Assembly (NCBI GenBank): GCA_916613615.1
Contig: OU744732.1
Span: 34,867,950 to 34,931,949, forward strand
Length of the DNA stretch: 64,000 nucleotides
Reading direction: 5' to 3'
DNA from: Steromphala cineraria
Taxonomy: Eukaryota > Mollusca > Gastropoda > Trochida > Trochidae
Part shown: piece after piece, positions 1 through 10,260 of the stretch
Layout: every line of letters begins with the position of its first letter
Position numbering within the stretch: the first letter of the stretch is position 1
Made by a program: the position numbers and the translations under genes
The notes under the pieces: generated by a model
Database searches by the model: none
What the model was told of the DNA's origin: nothing
The model's input: the letters and a program-made list of their open reading frames with translations, nothing else

Positions 1-2
1 AA

Positions 3-116
3 GGAGCGGATGTTTGTCGATTCATCGGACCCTCCTTTCATTACATCTCGGTTGAGGGAGGTGAAGGAGAGATAGATGTGCACTCACTGGATGAGATGGA
101 GGCGGTGGTGGAGTAG
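3..116 (+). other. Open reading-frame tail at the window edge, unidentified
   Basis: The third frame is open from the window edge to a TAG at 114-116, giving about 37 codons that end in an acidic tail (VEGGEGEIDVHSLDEMEAVVE region). Base composition here is richer in G and C than in the rest of the window, which fits a coding end or an older insertion. I do not recognise the protein. It lies 250 bases upstream of a pogo-like MITE and could be the end of a transposase, but no catalytic motif is inside the window. The frame is short enough to be chance. Confidence 0.2.
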
Positions 117-370
117 GCGCACCTCCACTTTTTATTGTCCAAAGAACAAGTACATCGGATATTTATTTTGTGCCCATAGCACCTGGCAACCATCTTGCAG
201 CGCCAGTTAATGCGTTGTTCTGCCTTTACAATGCTGAGTGTCAAGCAAGACAGCAACAAGTCAAATCTTTTGGTATGACGCGACCAGGACACAACTTGAG
301 GAGGTTGACGACTCTCCGTCCTCTACTGGTGTTGTTGGACCGTCAGCTTCCATCCTTCGCCAAGGATTTA

Positions 371-512
371 CAGTAGAACTCGGATATAACAAACTCCAAG
401 GGACCAAAGAATTTAGTTCGCTATATCCGGTGTTCGCTATACACATATCATTTAAATGATACTATATAGGGACGGGACTTGAAAATTGGTTCGCTATATC
501 CGTGTTCTACTG
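371..512. mobile_element. Short TA-flanked MITE with pogo-like ends
   Basis: A 142-bp unit begins CAGTAGAACTCGGATATA and ends with the near-complement TATATCCGTGTTCTACTG, so the terminal inverted repeats are about 23 bp with few mismatches. It is bracketed by TA at 369-370 and TA at 513-514, as expected for Tc1/mariner-type insertion. The CAGTAGAAC ends resemble pogo-group termini as known for that family. The motif TTCGCTATATCCG also occurs once internally (about 418-430). There is no coding capacity, so mobilisation would need a transposase supplied elsewhere. Confidence 0.6.
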
Positions 513-514
513 TA

Positions 515-836
515 CTTTTAAAACATTGCTATTGTTAATGTCCTCATGTTCACAGCTAAGAGGCCTTATCAAATTGAACTCATCTATGAACCTCAAAGGA
601 GCAATCACTTTGAAATAATTAAACTGAAATGAATTAAGGAATATAGAAAATTATAAACTATATTTTAAAGTTTTTAGAAGGATATTTAACTGTCAACTAA
701 AGCTGTTTCAACCATTTTGGAATAAATTATTTCGAAACTTTTTCTTATCCAAATAGTATAGCATTGTTCAATGTAGTAAACCGTGATATATATAACATGA
801 AGTTTGTCTTGTCCATTTAAAAGCTTAATCTTGTAA
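515..836. other. AT-rich stretch, nothing recognised
   Basis: No reading frame, repeat boundary or RNA-like structure that I can support. Confidence 0.5.
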
Positions 837-840
837 TTAA

Positions 841-1183
841 AGGGACAGTAGCACGTTTTAAAGGGGCAGTAGCACGTTTTAAAGGCCAATATAAGGTGAT
901 GTCAAAAAATGAATGAATGGTTCCAGTTGAAAGACAATGTATTTAATGTAGATGAAGGAGTAATACATAGAATATATAATGTAAAGTTCAGTCATGCGAT
1001 GCCCTTTTCTTACACAAAATGCATTCAAGGTGTTCACACATTGACTTTATGTGAATCTTTATAATTTGTCCTCTATGGATGATTGGTTTGTATAATGAGA
1101 CTTTTGACACATTTAGCATTAACGTACAATTATCAGTGAAAATTTGAAAATATTAAATTTTCAAAAACCGTGCCACTGCCCCT
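841..1183 (-). mobile_element. TTAA-target MITE, copy 1, with a doubled left terminus
   Basis: The element lies between TTAA at 837-840 and TTAA at 1184-1187. The left end reads AGGGACAGTAGCACGTTTTA and is immediately followed by a second terminus AGGGGCAGTAGCACGTTTTA starting at 861, with an internal TTAA between them. The right end is the complement, GTGCCACTGCCCCT. The body matches the other copies in reverse order relative to the 7360 copy: AAGACAATGTATTT near the left, then the CATGCGAT and GGTGTTCACAC motifs, then ATTATCAGTGAAAA near the right end. It is non-coding. A four-base TTAA target is known for piggyBac and Kolobok elements; which supplied the transposase is not visible. Confidence 0.8.
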
Positions 1184-1984
1184 TTAAATAGGGCACCAAT
1201 TATGTTTCCCAGTCACACTTCTGATGGTAAACCACTTGACAACGTTACGTGATCCGTAAATCCATAATAAATGGATGGTTTAACGTTGGTAAATATGTAA
1301 TTATCTGCCATCTCGATTAGGTAGTGTTGTCGATATTTTATGTGTTTTGAAGCGACAAAGAGAACATGGTGATAATCGTTAAGATGATGATTTTATTTCA
1401 TATCTGACGAAACGTCGAATCAACATGATGGTTTTTGGCCGAGACATAAATATTTGATAAAATGATGAATAGATATTTCTACCGGTTAGTTCTTACATAC
1501 TGGCACTGATATAATTTGACATTGAAGTCTGTATGTCTACGTTTGTCAAATCAAATCCAAATTCATAAAAATGATTAAACATAAACTTTTCAATTCTAAT
1601 TGTGTCTTGAGAAAGAAAGTCATAATTATTTTTGATTCCCATATTATTTCAATTAGTAGTGGTGCGAATAACAACACACTTCTTTTGTGTATATCGGAAT
1701 AATGTTAATTATTTTCTCACTTTTTGGGTGTTGAATTTAGAAACAAACACAGGTACACGTATATTTTCACCACTATTTATTACAACAATTTACAAGAAGG
1801 AGTTGTTATGATTTCCATATCAATAATTAGATAGTAAATAAATAGTCACCCGCTGCCTTTGTGTGTTTTGATACAATTTTGGAACTTTTAGCTTCACTCT
1901 TTTTTGTAAATTGGTATTTTATAATGATAAACGTATCAAAGTTAATCAATATTATGACCATTAAGAAACGGAAATATAATTGAA
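1184..1984. other. Non-coding, partly shared with 12.2-12.4 kb
   Basis: No gene seen. From about 1,590 onward (for example TTTTGTGTATAT near 1,685 and GGTGTTGAATT near 1,727) the sequence resembles 12,300-12,390, which marks the start of a large diverged duplication. Confidence 0.4.
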
Positions 1985-2288
1985 CACGTGAACACGTGCA
2001 TACGCCGAGCTGTCGGTTATCAACGTTCAGCAGTGTTGGACAAACTGCTGTGACTATGTGTCTCGGTTCACCCATCTGTGAATGGGTACCCTGTGAGGCA
2101 TAGAATGGTTCCTAACCTGAGCGCCACATATGGATGCCGGTTGAATACTCCCCAGGGACTTGAATGGGGAAAATGATCGGACGTTGAAAGAATGCCATTG
2201 ATAAGGGGAAACAACAAGCGCCTTGAGCAACCACGAGTGGGTGGATATGCGGGATATATAAATATTCATATAATAATAATAATAATTC
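1985..2288 (+). mobile_element. SINE/LINE-type 3' body and tail, 5'-truncated
   Basis: This stretch matches 60,215-60,512 closely: ACACGTGCATACGCC, GAGCTGTCGGTTATC, ACTGCTGTGACTATGTGTCT, CTGTGAGGCA and GATCGGACG all recur in order. It ends in AAGCGCCTTGAGCAACCA, then ATATATAAATA and an (ATA)n run at 2268-2285. The trinucleotide tail and the GCGCCTTGAGCA motif mark it as the 3' end of a retroposon. The motif also occurs in the tail of the CR1/L2-like LINE fragment at 39,924, so that LINE group is a candidate mobiliser. The 5' half present in the 60-kb copy is missing. Confidence 0.75.
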
Positions 2289-2297
2289 CCATAGATA

Positions 2298-2370
2298 AGA
2301 GCACAGTGGTGCAGTGGTAAGCATGTTGGCTTCTCACGCCCAAGGTACGGATTCGAACCTGGGTTATAAG
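2298..2370 (+). mobile_element. tRNA-like SINE head with box A and box B
   Basis: TGGTGCAGTGG (2308-2318) fits a polymerase III box A and GATTCGAACC (2350-2359) fits box B, about 31 bases apart, as in a tRNA gene. The part between contains GCTTCTCACG, a common anticodon-arm remnant in tRNA-derived SINEs. There is no paired acceptor stem or CCA context, so this is a SINE head and not a functional tRNA. It is followed by a small inverted repeat (GGGTTATA/TATAACCC, 2361-2382). It begins just after the tail of the preceding element. Confidence 0.65.
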
Positions 2371-3377
2371 GATTATAACCCGGGTCTACCATACACGTAC
2401 TAATATCTTCTTTACCTGCGCATGACATCGATACTTGTGTAAGCGTATGGTTCAAAAAAGTTATTATCCATAAATAAACGTCCTTTTACCTCGATCATGT
2501 TATCTAACGATCTGTTTTCATACAAGTTATCCAAAGGAAATTACTGTCGTTTTGGTTCTGAACATCTGACATTGTAATAAGACAAAAAGCAAGTTTGATG
2601 TGTCAGTTGTCACAAGAGAATAAATTATTGTCACTTATGCCTGACATGTTGTCCTACATGCCCATTGTTTTTCTCAAAAAGGGAATATTAATGGTATCGA
2701 ACATCAGTCCACAAATCGATCTTTCTCAGACATCAGTTACAGCATGTAGAAGAAACCAAACTACGAAGTATTCATTTACGCCACAACAGGAAATAACTGT
2801 CATTTGTGTGAGACATCAGTCTACTGATCTTCTTTGAGTGGTTCATTAACAGGTGTAAAAGATGAACGTTTAGCATGTGGGTAGGTGTAGGGTTGCAGTT
2901 TTATCAATGATGATTTCTAATTTTATTGAAATTTCTTATCTATTTTGCAAACCTCTGACTGATAGAACATGATGATAACTGTGGTTACTTTCTTTTATCA
3001 ACGATTGATAAATTTGATATCAGAAGACATTTTTCATAATCAGTTTTAAACTCTGCACAAACCTAAAACTCCTGAAGCAGTAATGTCATAACATTATGAT
3101 GTCGTCATGTTTATAACGTCATAGTATTGTGACGCCATTACCAGCTGATGCAAAATGTTTGTGATATCATGTTCTTGGTGATATCAGGACATTCTTTAAA
3201 ATCTACTGTCAAACAGATATCTCCTAGGTCTTCCATGTGCAATATATCCTGTGTAACACAATTTTGGACAATAAAAACATTCCTAGGACACAACTATTGT
3301 CAACAATAGCCATTATGTATTTCTGTTTCCCCTCCACCGATGAAGCAGAGCCTTTCTGTACGAGGATGAAGTATCAC

Positions 3378-3470
3378 ATTATCACTATTGATTCCCTACT
3401 AACTTAATAGCGGAGTCAATAGTCTCACACTTAGCCTATTTGTCACGGTTTAATAGCTTTAGAAGGTATA
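3378..3470 (+). repeat. Single dispersed unit related to the 97-bp satellite
   Basis: The stretch runs CACTATTGATTCCCTACT, a variant GTTAATAG block, GAGTCAATAGTC, CACTTAGCCTATTTGT and CGGTTTAATAGC. This matches the satellite unit of 4781-5839 over nearly its whole length. It is one of several single copies in the window. Confidence 0.75.
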
Positions 3471-3504
3471 AAGCAGTCTCCATGGAACGCTCTCATAGCC
3501 CGTA

Positions 3505-3800
3505 TCATTAGGGAGGGAGCACTTCTTTCCTTTCTTTTACAGACAGACGTAAAGACAGCCAGACAAAATATTGTACTATTGTTGTGTCACATAAAATAGT
3601 ATACAAACACCACTGGCCAAAGTTCTGAAACAGTTTCTATTAAACGCTGTGTCTTCGCCCACACTATAAAGGAGTGAGTACTATTATCCTTCCTTTAACA
3701 GACAGACGGAAAGACAGCCAGACAAAATATTGTATTGTGCCACATGTTGTGTTTATAATCGGATACACATACAATAGTATACAAACACCAGGCCATATGG
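3505..3800 (+). repeat. Direct duplication, two units of about 165 bp
   Basis: ACAGACAGACG followed by AAAGACAGCCAGACAAAATA and ATAGTATACAAACACCA occurs at about 3,540-3,613 and again at 3,699-3,790. The flanks of both units are also similar. It is non-coding. Confidence 0.7.
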
Positions 3801-4234
3801 CCAATGAGACACACAAAACATTGTCTTTCAAGAATATCTTAAAAGATTAAAATTGACCACGTTTCACGTATCAACCTTCCTACTGGCTGGTTTCAAATAC
3901 ATCTATATTTCATCATTAAACAGGTAGCTAACAATAGCATTGGACATGATTCGTGGCTATATATGTATATAAATGTACTTGTGGGGAGTATCAACAAATG
4001 TAAAATGGACATGATATTGAATAGAAAAGTCTTTGTATCGTTAGTTTAAGACGTTTGTCTCAAAACATATTCATCCATGATATAGTTATGAAACTGTGTT
4101 ACACCGTGTCAACTTGTTTGATATTGCTTAAAAATTGTTATTGTGTACCTTGATTTTGTAATAGATTTGTATCTGTGGTAAATAACTCCAGTCTATTTGA
4201 CAAAATACCAGTGACTATTATCACTTTATTACAT

Positions 4235-4745
4235 CAATGTTAGTGTTAAGTCGACATCGGCATACAATTATTACAAAGTGACTCGTTATCACAAATTATT
4301 GGTTATAATGAAAACATTTTCAATCACATCACTTCAGGGCGTATATTCAGTTGATATGACAACATACTTCAAGCTTATTTGGTTGTTCTGTGGCACAAGC
4401 TATTTCTAAAAATCTCTTTGGCACAAATATTGATAACAATAAATAATCTGTATGAATAATGAAGCAGAACCTTCGTATAACTTATTCCAACACTATCAGT
4501 GTTTAGTCGACATTGACATAAAATTATTACAAAGTGAAACGTTATCACAAATTATTTGCCGTATTGATGAGTTATCAAGAAAGCATATTCAATCATATTA
4601 CTACAGGAGGGAATCCAATTGATATAACAACAAACTTCAAGTTTATTTGGCTGTTTTGAGGCAAAAACTATTTCTAAAAACCACAAAAATAAATAAATAA
4701 CCTCTGTCCAACGTTCTCATGCATTGATGGAGAAGAATCTTCTTG
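4235..4745 (+). repeat. Direct duplication, two units of about 255 bp
   Basis: The series AGTCGACAT, ATTATTACAAAGTGA, TTATCACAAATTATT, AACTTCAAG, TTTATTTGG and CTATTTCTAAAAA appears at 4,250-4,415 and again at 4,506-4,680. The second unit leads directly into the 97-bp satellite. I see no coding sequence. Confidence 0.7.
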
Positions 4746-4780
4746 TAACACGAGCATGGAACACATTATCACTATTGATT

Positions 4781-5839
4781 CCCTACTGAGTTAATAGTGG
4801 AGTCAATAGTCATACACTTAGCCTATTTGTTACGGCTTAATAGTTTAAGGGGAACTTCAACATTTTATAATACATTTCCCTACTGAGTTAATAGTGGAGT
4901 CAATAGTCATACACTTAGCCTATTTGTTACGGCTTAATAGTTTAAGGGGAACTTCAACATTTTATAATACATTTCCCTACTGAGTTAATAGTCGAGTCAA
5001 TAGTCATACACTTAGCCTATTTGTTACGGCTTAATAGTTTAAGGGGAACTTCAACATTTTATAATACATTTCCCTACTGAGTTAATAGTGGAGTCAATAG
5101 TCATACACTTAGCCTATTTGTTACGGCTTAATAGTTTAAGGGGAACTTCAACATTTTATAATACATTTCCGTACTGGGTTAATAGTCGAGTCAATAGTCA
5201 TACACTTAGCCTATTTGTTACGGCTTAATAGTTTAAGGGGAACTTCAACATTTTATAATACATTTCCGTACTGGGTTAATAGTCGAGTCAATAGTCATAC
5301 ACTTAGCCTATTTGTTACGGCTTAATAGTTTAAGGGGAACTTCAACATTTTATAATACATTTCCCTACTGAGTTAATAGTCGAGTCAATAGTCATACACT
5401 TAGCCTATTTGTTACGGCTTAATAGTTTAAGGGGAACTTCAACATTTTATAATACATTTCCCTACTGAGTTAATAGTCGAGTCAATAGTCATACACTTAG
5501 CCTATTTGTTACGGCTTAATAGTTTAAGGGGAACTTCAACATTTTATAATACATTTCCCTACTGAGTTAATAGTGGAGTCAATAGTCATACACTTAGCCT
5601 ATTTGTTACGGCTTAATAGTTTAAGGGGAACTTCAACATGTTATAATACATTTCCCTATTGAGTTAATAGTGAAGTAAATAGTCACTTAGCCTATTTGTT
5701 ACGGCTTAATAGTTTAAGGGGAACTTCAACATTTTATAATACATTTCCCTACTGAGTTAATAGTGAAGTAAATAGTCACTTAGCCTATTTGTTACGGCTT
5801 AATAGTTTAAGGGGAACTTCAAGATCTTATAATACATTT
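4781..5839 (+). repeat. 97-bp satellite array, 11 units
   Basis: Units start at 4781, 4878, 4975, 5072, 5169, 5266, 5363, 5460, 5557, 5654 and 5747. Nine periods are exactly 97 bp. The last two units are 93 bp because TCATACACTT is shortened to TCACTT. Each unit holds CCCTACTGAGTTAATAGT, GAGTCAATAGTCA, CACTTAGCCTATTTGTTACG and AAGGGGAACTTCAACATTTT. Variants (a GTACTGGG start in two neighbouring units, TAGTCGAG against TAGTGGAG) are shared by adjacent units, as expected for unequal crossing-over or replication slippage. Single copies of the unit lie at 3378 and 13905, so this is a local expansion of a dispersed sequence. Confidence 0.97.
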
Positions 5840-7355
5840 CTGTTTCTAAACGCGTGTAATTAAGCAGAGAATACACTATTGTTTCCTTATGCCACCTAAT
5901 TAGCCTTGATACTGTTTGGTGTCACGCCATTTGTTTTATCAGGCTTACATCTAAATTGTTTGTATAGAACTCTTAGCAACCTTTTAACGTTTCGTATTTT
6001 GTATGTTTAATGTATGATTTAATATATTTTATGTATCAGATTTTAAGCAATATTTTAAAGTTTTTCATAATACCATATGGGATGGCTCATGCTTTATATT
6101 TTACTTTGCTTTTATCGTTGAATATCTTTTTCTGTATGAGGTGAGACTAATAAAATATCTGTCGGTATGTTTGTCTAAATGCTTCGCTGGTTATTACTTA
6201 TGACTAACAATTGAGGTAATCCATGACAACAATTGCAAACACATAAGACATGTTGATGCATAGTTGAAAATGTGTGGAATATCAAACAGTCGAACATGAT
6301 CATTGAATTCTAACATCTTTTGGTCCTTTGATAGACGAAATCCGATTATAAAAAATGTACATATAACAAGGTATAAAACCAAGCATTCATGATCATTATT
6401 TGAAACTCTGTTAGACTCGTTATGTTATTTTCGACATTATTTTATTCCCTTCCCATGCACCTGAATGTCCCTTTGGCCAATTTACCATATCTTTGTTATA
6501 AATTCTAGCCATCATTATCGCCTCATTCCCAAATGACTTAGCAATTCTGACATTTTACATAACAGAGACTCATTATTTGCCATATTGATTAATTGATAGT
6601 GGAATCCTATTTAGCCACAATAACAGTGCATGTATCCAATTAATATGTCAACATTCCTTTAACCTTTTACTTGTCATACGTTACAATTTTTCATATTTAC
6701 TGACTTTGTAAAATCCCCAACAATCCAAATATGATATGTTTTTAGTTAAAATTAAATCAAGAAATAATTCCAAATATAATGCTGATTTCTACGAACTGTT
6801 TATATGTGAATAATTACCTATCCATTACAGATAGGATTCCTTAAATAGATCTTATTTTAGATACACAATTAAAAGATCTGCATTATTGTCATTATTATTA
6901 CTCGATTATCATTAAGTTAGCAAAAGTTAACTTTTTTTCCAAAACTCCATTCAGAAAAAGGACATGTAAGAAAAATAATTACAAAGTAATAATTAAACAA
7001 CATACACAATTGCAAGATTTGACGAATAGAAAAGTTCAGTCTGACATTAGGTGGAAAATAGCAGATATTAAAAGCTGATCTAATAATTCAGACTAGATTA
7101 TGACAAATTGACCAGAAATTAATAAAGCTCACATATTAACAGTTTGTGTAGTTACTACTTCTTGGTTAAACAAGTTTAACATGTTGATCTTAACATATTC
7201 TATATGACTACACTAACATCATTTGTACAATCATTTCTCCGCTACTGATGCAAAATTGCATTCTCATATCAGGACAAAGATTCAGATAATAAATGAATGA
7301 ATGAGTCATTCCGTAAAGAGGCCACAGGCTTATCAAACAATGCATTTACAACAGT
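5840..7355. other. AT-rich, non-coding
   Basis: The part up to about 6,620 continues the diverged duplication shared with 14.0-14.6 kb. From about 6,620 to 7,355 I see no repeat, gene or RNA-like structure. Confidence 0.4.
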
Positions 7356-7493
7356 TTAAAGGGGCAGTAGCACGTTTTTTGATAATTTTATATTTAAACA
7401 TTTTCACTGATAATTATAAGTTAATGCTAAATGTACTATTTTGACAGTGTCAACAATCTCATTACACAAGCCAATCATCCATAGTCAGAGGAC

Positions 7494-7507
7494 AAAGTAT
7501 GAAAATT
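7494..7507. repeat. Target-site duplication, left copy
   Basis: AAAGTATGAAAATT, repeated exactly at 10050-10063, flanks the LINE insertion. In other MITE copies the corresponding position reads continuously (for example AACAAATTATAAAGATTCACA at 16,309), which confirms a single ancestral target. Confidence 0.9.
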
Positions 7508-9925
7508 GAATAATGAAATGAGAGATGAACTTGAAAAAGAAATCAACATTGATGAAATTACCTTTGCAGTCAAAAACATGAAAAATAACAAAAGCCCTGG
7601 TATTGATGGATTTCCAATTGATTTCTTTAAATTTTTCTGGAAAGACCTTAAAATATGGATTTGCAGATTTGTCAATGATGTTTCATCTAATAATGAACTT
7701 CTTTGACATTGAAAAGAGGTGTAATAACCTGCATACCAAAAGCTAATAAAGACAGAACTAAGTTGAAGAATTGGAGACCAATCACCCTCTTAAGTGCTCT
7801 TTACAAAATTGTTAGTGCTTGTATAACAAACCGCTTAAAAAAGACATTAGACCTTCTTATTCATGGAAATCAAACTGGTTTTATTCCAGGCAGAACTATT
7901 AGCGAAAACACAAGACTTTTATATGACATCATGTTTGAAACAAAAAAGAGGAATATTCCAGGATTGCTTGTTCTTATCGATTTTGAAAAAGCCTTTGACA
8001 CAGTTTCGAAAGATTTCATAAATTTAGTTTTAGAAAAATTTTGTTTTGGTCCTCAAATCATTCAATGGATAAATGCTCTTACTTATCAAACAACTTCCTG
8101 TGTAATCCAAAATGGTCATTTGTCTGAATTCTTTAAAAATGAAAGAGGTTGCAGACAGGGCGATCCAGTTTCACCATATCTATTCCTCTTTGTAGCTGAA
8201 ATCTTGGGATGTATGATAAGAAAGAATGAAAAAATTAAAGGTATTGTTATTGATGATAAAGAATATAAGTTAGGCCAATATGCAGATGATACTGAACTTC
8301 TTCTTGATGGGACAGAAGATAGTCTTTACGCAGCAATTGAAACTATCAATACTTTTTATAAAATGTCAGGTTTGAAAATAAATATAGATAAAACTAAAGC
8401 AATTTGGATTGGTTCAATGGCAGGTAAAATAGAAATATTATGTGAAACTTTGAAAATTGAGTGGCATAATGGAGAATTTGAAGTGCTAGGTATCAAATTT
8501 ACTCCAAATCTTGATGATTTATGGGTTATCAATACAAGAAAAAGACTTGAAGACATAAAGAGACTCTTATCAGTATGGAGAAAAAGACCCTTAACACTGA
8601 TAGGTAAAATTACTGTAATAAAAACATTAGCACTCTCAAAACTAGTACATATTTTCAGCTCATTGCCCAATCCCCCAGATGACTTTATCAAATCTTTAGA
8701 AAGCCTTTTTTTTAATTTCATTTGGAATGGAAAAAATGATAAAATAAAGAGAACATCAATGAAAAGACTTAAGACTGAAGGAGGATTGAGTATGGTTGAT
8801 CTAAAAACATTTATCGAAGCTTTAAAAATATCCACTTTCAGGCTCTACTGCAAAAAAACATTTGACTTAAATCCATGTAACATACCCTATCATCAAATCT
8901 TGAATTTTGGTGCAAATATTGACAATTTTTTTACAATCGAAAATCCTTACTGGAAGGATGTCTTTAAAGCATGGACAAATTACTGTAGAAAACTTAAATT
9001 TGAATTTGATTCAGACAACCTTGACTACATTCTTGCTGAACCTTTATGGTTTAACCATAATAATAAAAATCCATGCTTCTTTATTGGACATTGGGCACAT
9101 AAGGGTTTATTGACAGTGAAAGATTTATGTGATGAACATGGACTTACACCTTTTGAAACATTACAATCTAAATACAAGATAAGAGGGACTATATTAGATT
9201 ATAATTATCTCATTCACATCTTACCTGATTCTTGGAAAAGAATTATTAATCGCTCCAATATTATACCTTATAATGAATGCATAAGCATATACCAAAGACA
9301 CATTTTTAACAATTCAAAAGGCTCTAAAGTATTTTATGACAGACTTATTTCCAAAAGTGATAAACTTGAAATTTGTATCAAATGGGAGAAACTATTCCCT
9401 GATGATGAATTCAACTGGCACAATATTTTTAACCTCTATAGACATGGTTTGAAAGATGTTAAACTTCTCGATTTTCAGTTCAGGTTCTTGCACAGAGTTA
9501 TTTACACTAAAAAAGAATTATTGAAAATGAATTTGATTGATAAAAATCTGTGCAGCTTCTGTGGTGATCATACTGAGAGCACTTGCCATGTATATTGGGA
9601 ATGTTGTGAAACAACCAAATTTTGGGTTGATTTAGAACTTTGGATCAATAATTTCTTTTCTCACAAGATAAATTTTACAAAATTCCTGATCTGGTTTGGT
9701 ACATTTCACAGAAATGTCTTACTAAATCAAATCATTATCTCTGCTAAAAAATACATCCATGTCTGTAATATTAAAAATATAATTCCAAAAGTCTGTAACT
9801 ATAAAAAGTTACTAAGACAAATATTTTTGGTAGAAGAATTCATTTCAAAGAAAAACAATGACTTTGAAAACTTCAACAATAAATGGACTTCACTCATTCC
9901 AGCTCTAGGAGCTAATGATGTTTGA
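7508..9925 (+). pseudogene. LINE ORF2 reverse transcriptase, 5'-truncated with one frameshift
   Basis: The first frame (7509-7703) encodes NNKSPGIDGFPIDFFKFFW, the start of the reverse transcriptase fingers, and stops at TGA 7704. The next frame continues at 7703 with LTLKRGVITCIPK, NWRPITLLSALYKI, the motif-A stretch LIDFEKAFD (residues 91-99 of the second frame), RQGDPVSPYLF (151-161) and the catalytic YADD (193-196). The C-terminal part has a Cys/His cluster, CSFCGDH..CHVYWECC, at about 617-635. Joining the frames needs one missing base near 7698-7700, so a single deletion separates this copy from an open frame. The apex of the polymerase is present but the endonuclease is absent, so it cannot be autonomous. 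The long intact second frame suggests a fairly recent insertion. Confidence 0.93.
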
Positions 9926-10049
9926 TACTTTCTATTTGCTTGTTATTCATGTATACCTTTGACAGTTTCTATGCATTTATGTATGCCTTTGGCTGTACTC
10001 TGTTGTAACCATGGGAACCAAAAAAAAAAAAATTTAAAAAAATTTAAAA
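7508..10049 (+). mobile_element. 5'-truncated L1/Tx1-like LINE, 2,542 bp
   Basis: This is a non-LTR retrotransposon copy that begins inside the reverse transcriptase, so its endonuclease and first ORF are missing, as is usual after incomplete target-primed reverse transcription. It carries the remaining ORF2 (to 9925), a short 3' UTR (9926-10020) and an A-rich tail of A runs broken by TTT (10021-10049). A 14-bp target-site duplication flanks it. The insertion is inside a TTAA-target MITE and therefore younger than that MITE copy. Assignment to the L1/Tx1 side rests on the motif order and the long C-terminal region with a Cys/His cluster. Confidence 0.93.
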
Positions 10050-10063
10050 AAAGTATGAAAATT
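10050..10063. repeat. Target-site duplication, right copy
   Basis: AAAGTATGAAAATT follows the A-rich LINE tail and resumes the MITE with CACATAAACATCATTGG. The first A or two could belong to the tail, so the duplication is 12-14 bp. Confidence 0.88.
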
Positions 10064-10260
10064 CACATAAACATCATTGGCGACCATTTTGTTTGAACAC
10101 CTTTTATTCATTTTGTGCAAGAAAAGGGAATCGCATGGCTAAACTTAACGTTATATATTTGAATTATTAATGCGTCATTTAGTACAATACATTGTCTTTC
10201 AATCGGAACCATTAATTTTCACCTTACATTCCCCATAAACACGTGCTACTGCCCCTTTAA

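Larger units (their letters stand above)
2405..6620. repeat. Large diverged duplication, copy 1 (partner about 12,970-14,590)
   Basis: Landmarks recur in the same order in the partner. GCATGACATC at about 2,417 matches 12,984. TGTGTCAGTTGTCACAA at about 2,600 matches 13,650. GCCTGACATGTTG at 2,640 matches 13,198 and 13,687. The TATTGATT/GAGTCAATAGTC motif at about 3,385 and 4,770 matches 13,907. GTTTCCTTA near 5,881 matches 14,059, and the CTTCGCTGGTTA region at 6,182 matches 14,145. Copy 1 is longer mainly because of local tandem duplications and the 97-bp array. I see no gene in it; the frame at 2595-2837 has no recognisable features. Confidence 0.6.
7360..10256 (+). mobile_element. TTAA-target MITE, copy 2, split by a LINE
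   Basis: The left part starts at 7360 with AGGGGCAGTAGCACGTTTTT after TTAA (7356-7359). The right part ends at 10256 with ACGTGCTACTGCCCCT before TTAA (10257-10260). Removing the LINE and one target copy leaves about 341 bp, the same size as copy 1. The body is in the same order as the 18.3-kb copy: CACTGATAATTA, AATCTCATTACACAA, CAATCATCCATAGTCAGAG, then, beyond the LINE, TCACATAAA, a GCCATTTTG block and GAACACCTTT. Both termini are nearly identical, so this is a comparatively well-preserved copy. Confidence 0.9.

Noticed and set aside
686..889. Minus-strand frame with a repeated FKTCYCPF peptide
   Set aside because: The repeat is the doubled MITE terminus translated backwards.
2298..2370. 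Functional tRNA gene
   Set aside because: Box A and box B are present, but no acceptor stem pairing or proper anticodon arm could be built; it is a SINE head.
4781..5839. CRISPR array
   Set aside because: The whole 97-bp unit is repeated without unique spacers, in a eukaryotic context; it is a satellite.
8356..8835. 159-codon minus-strand frame
   Set aside because: It is the antisense shadow of the LINE polymerase frame.
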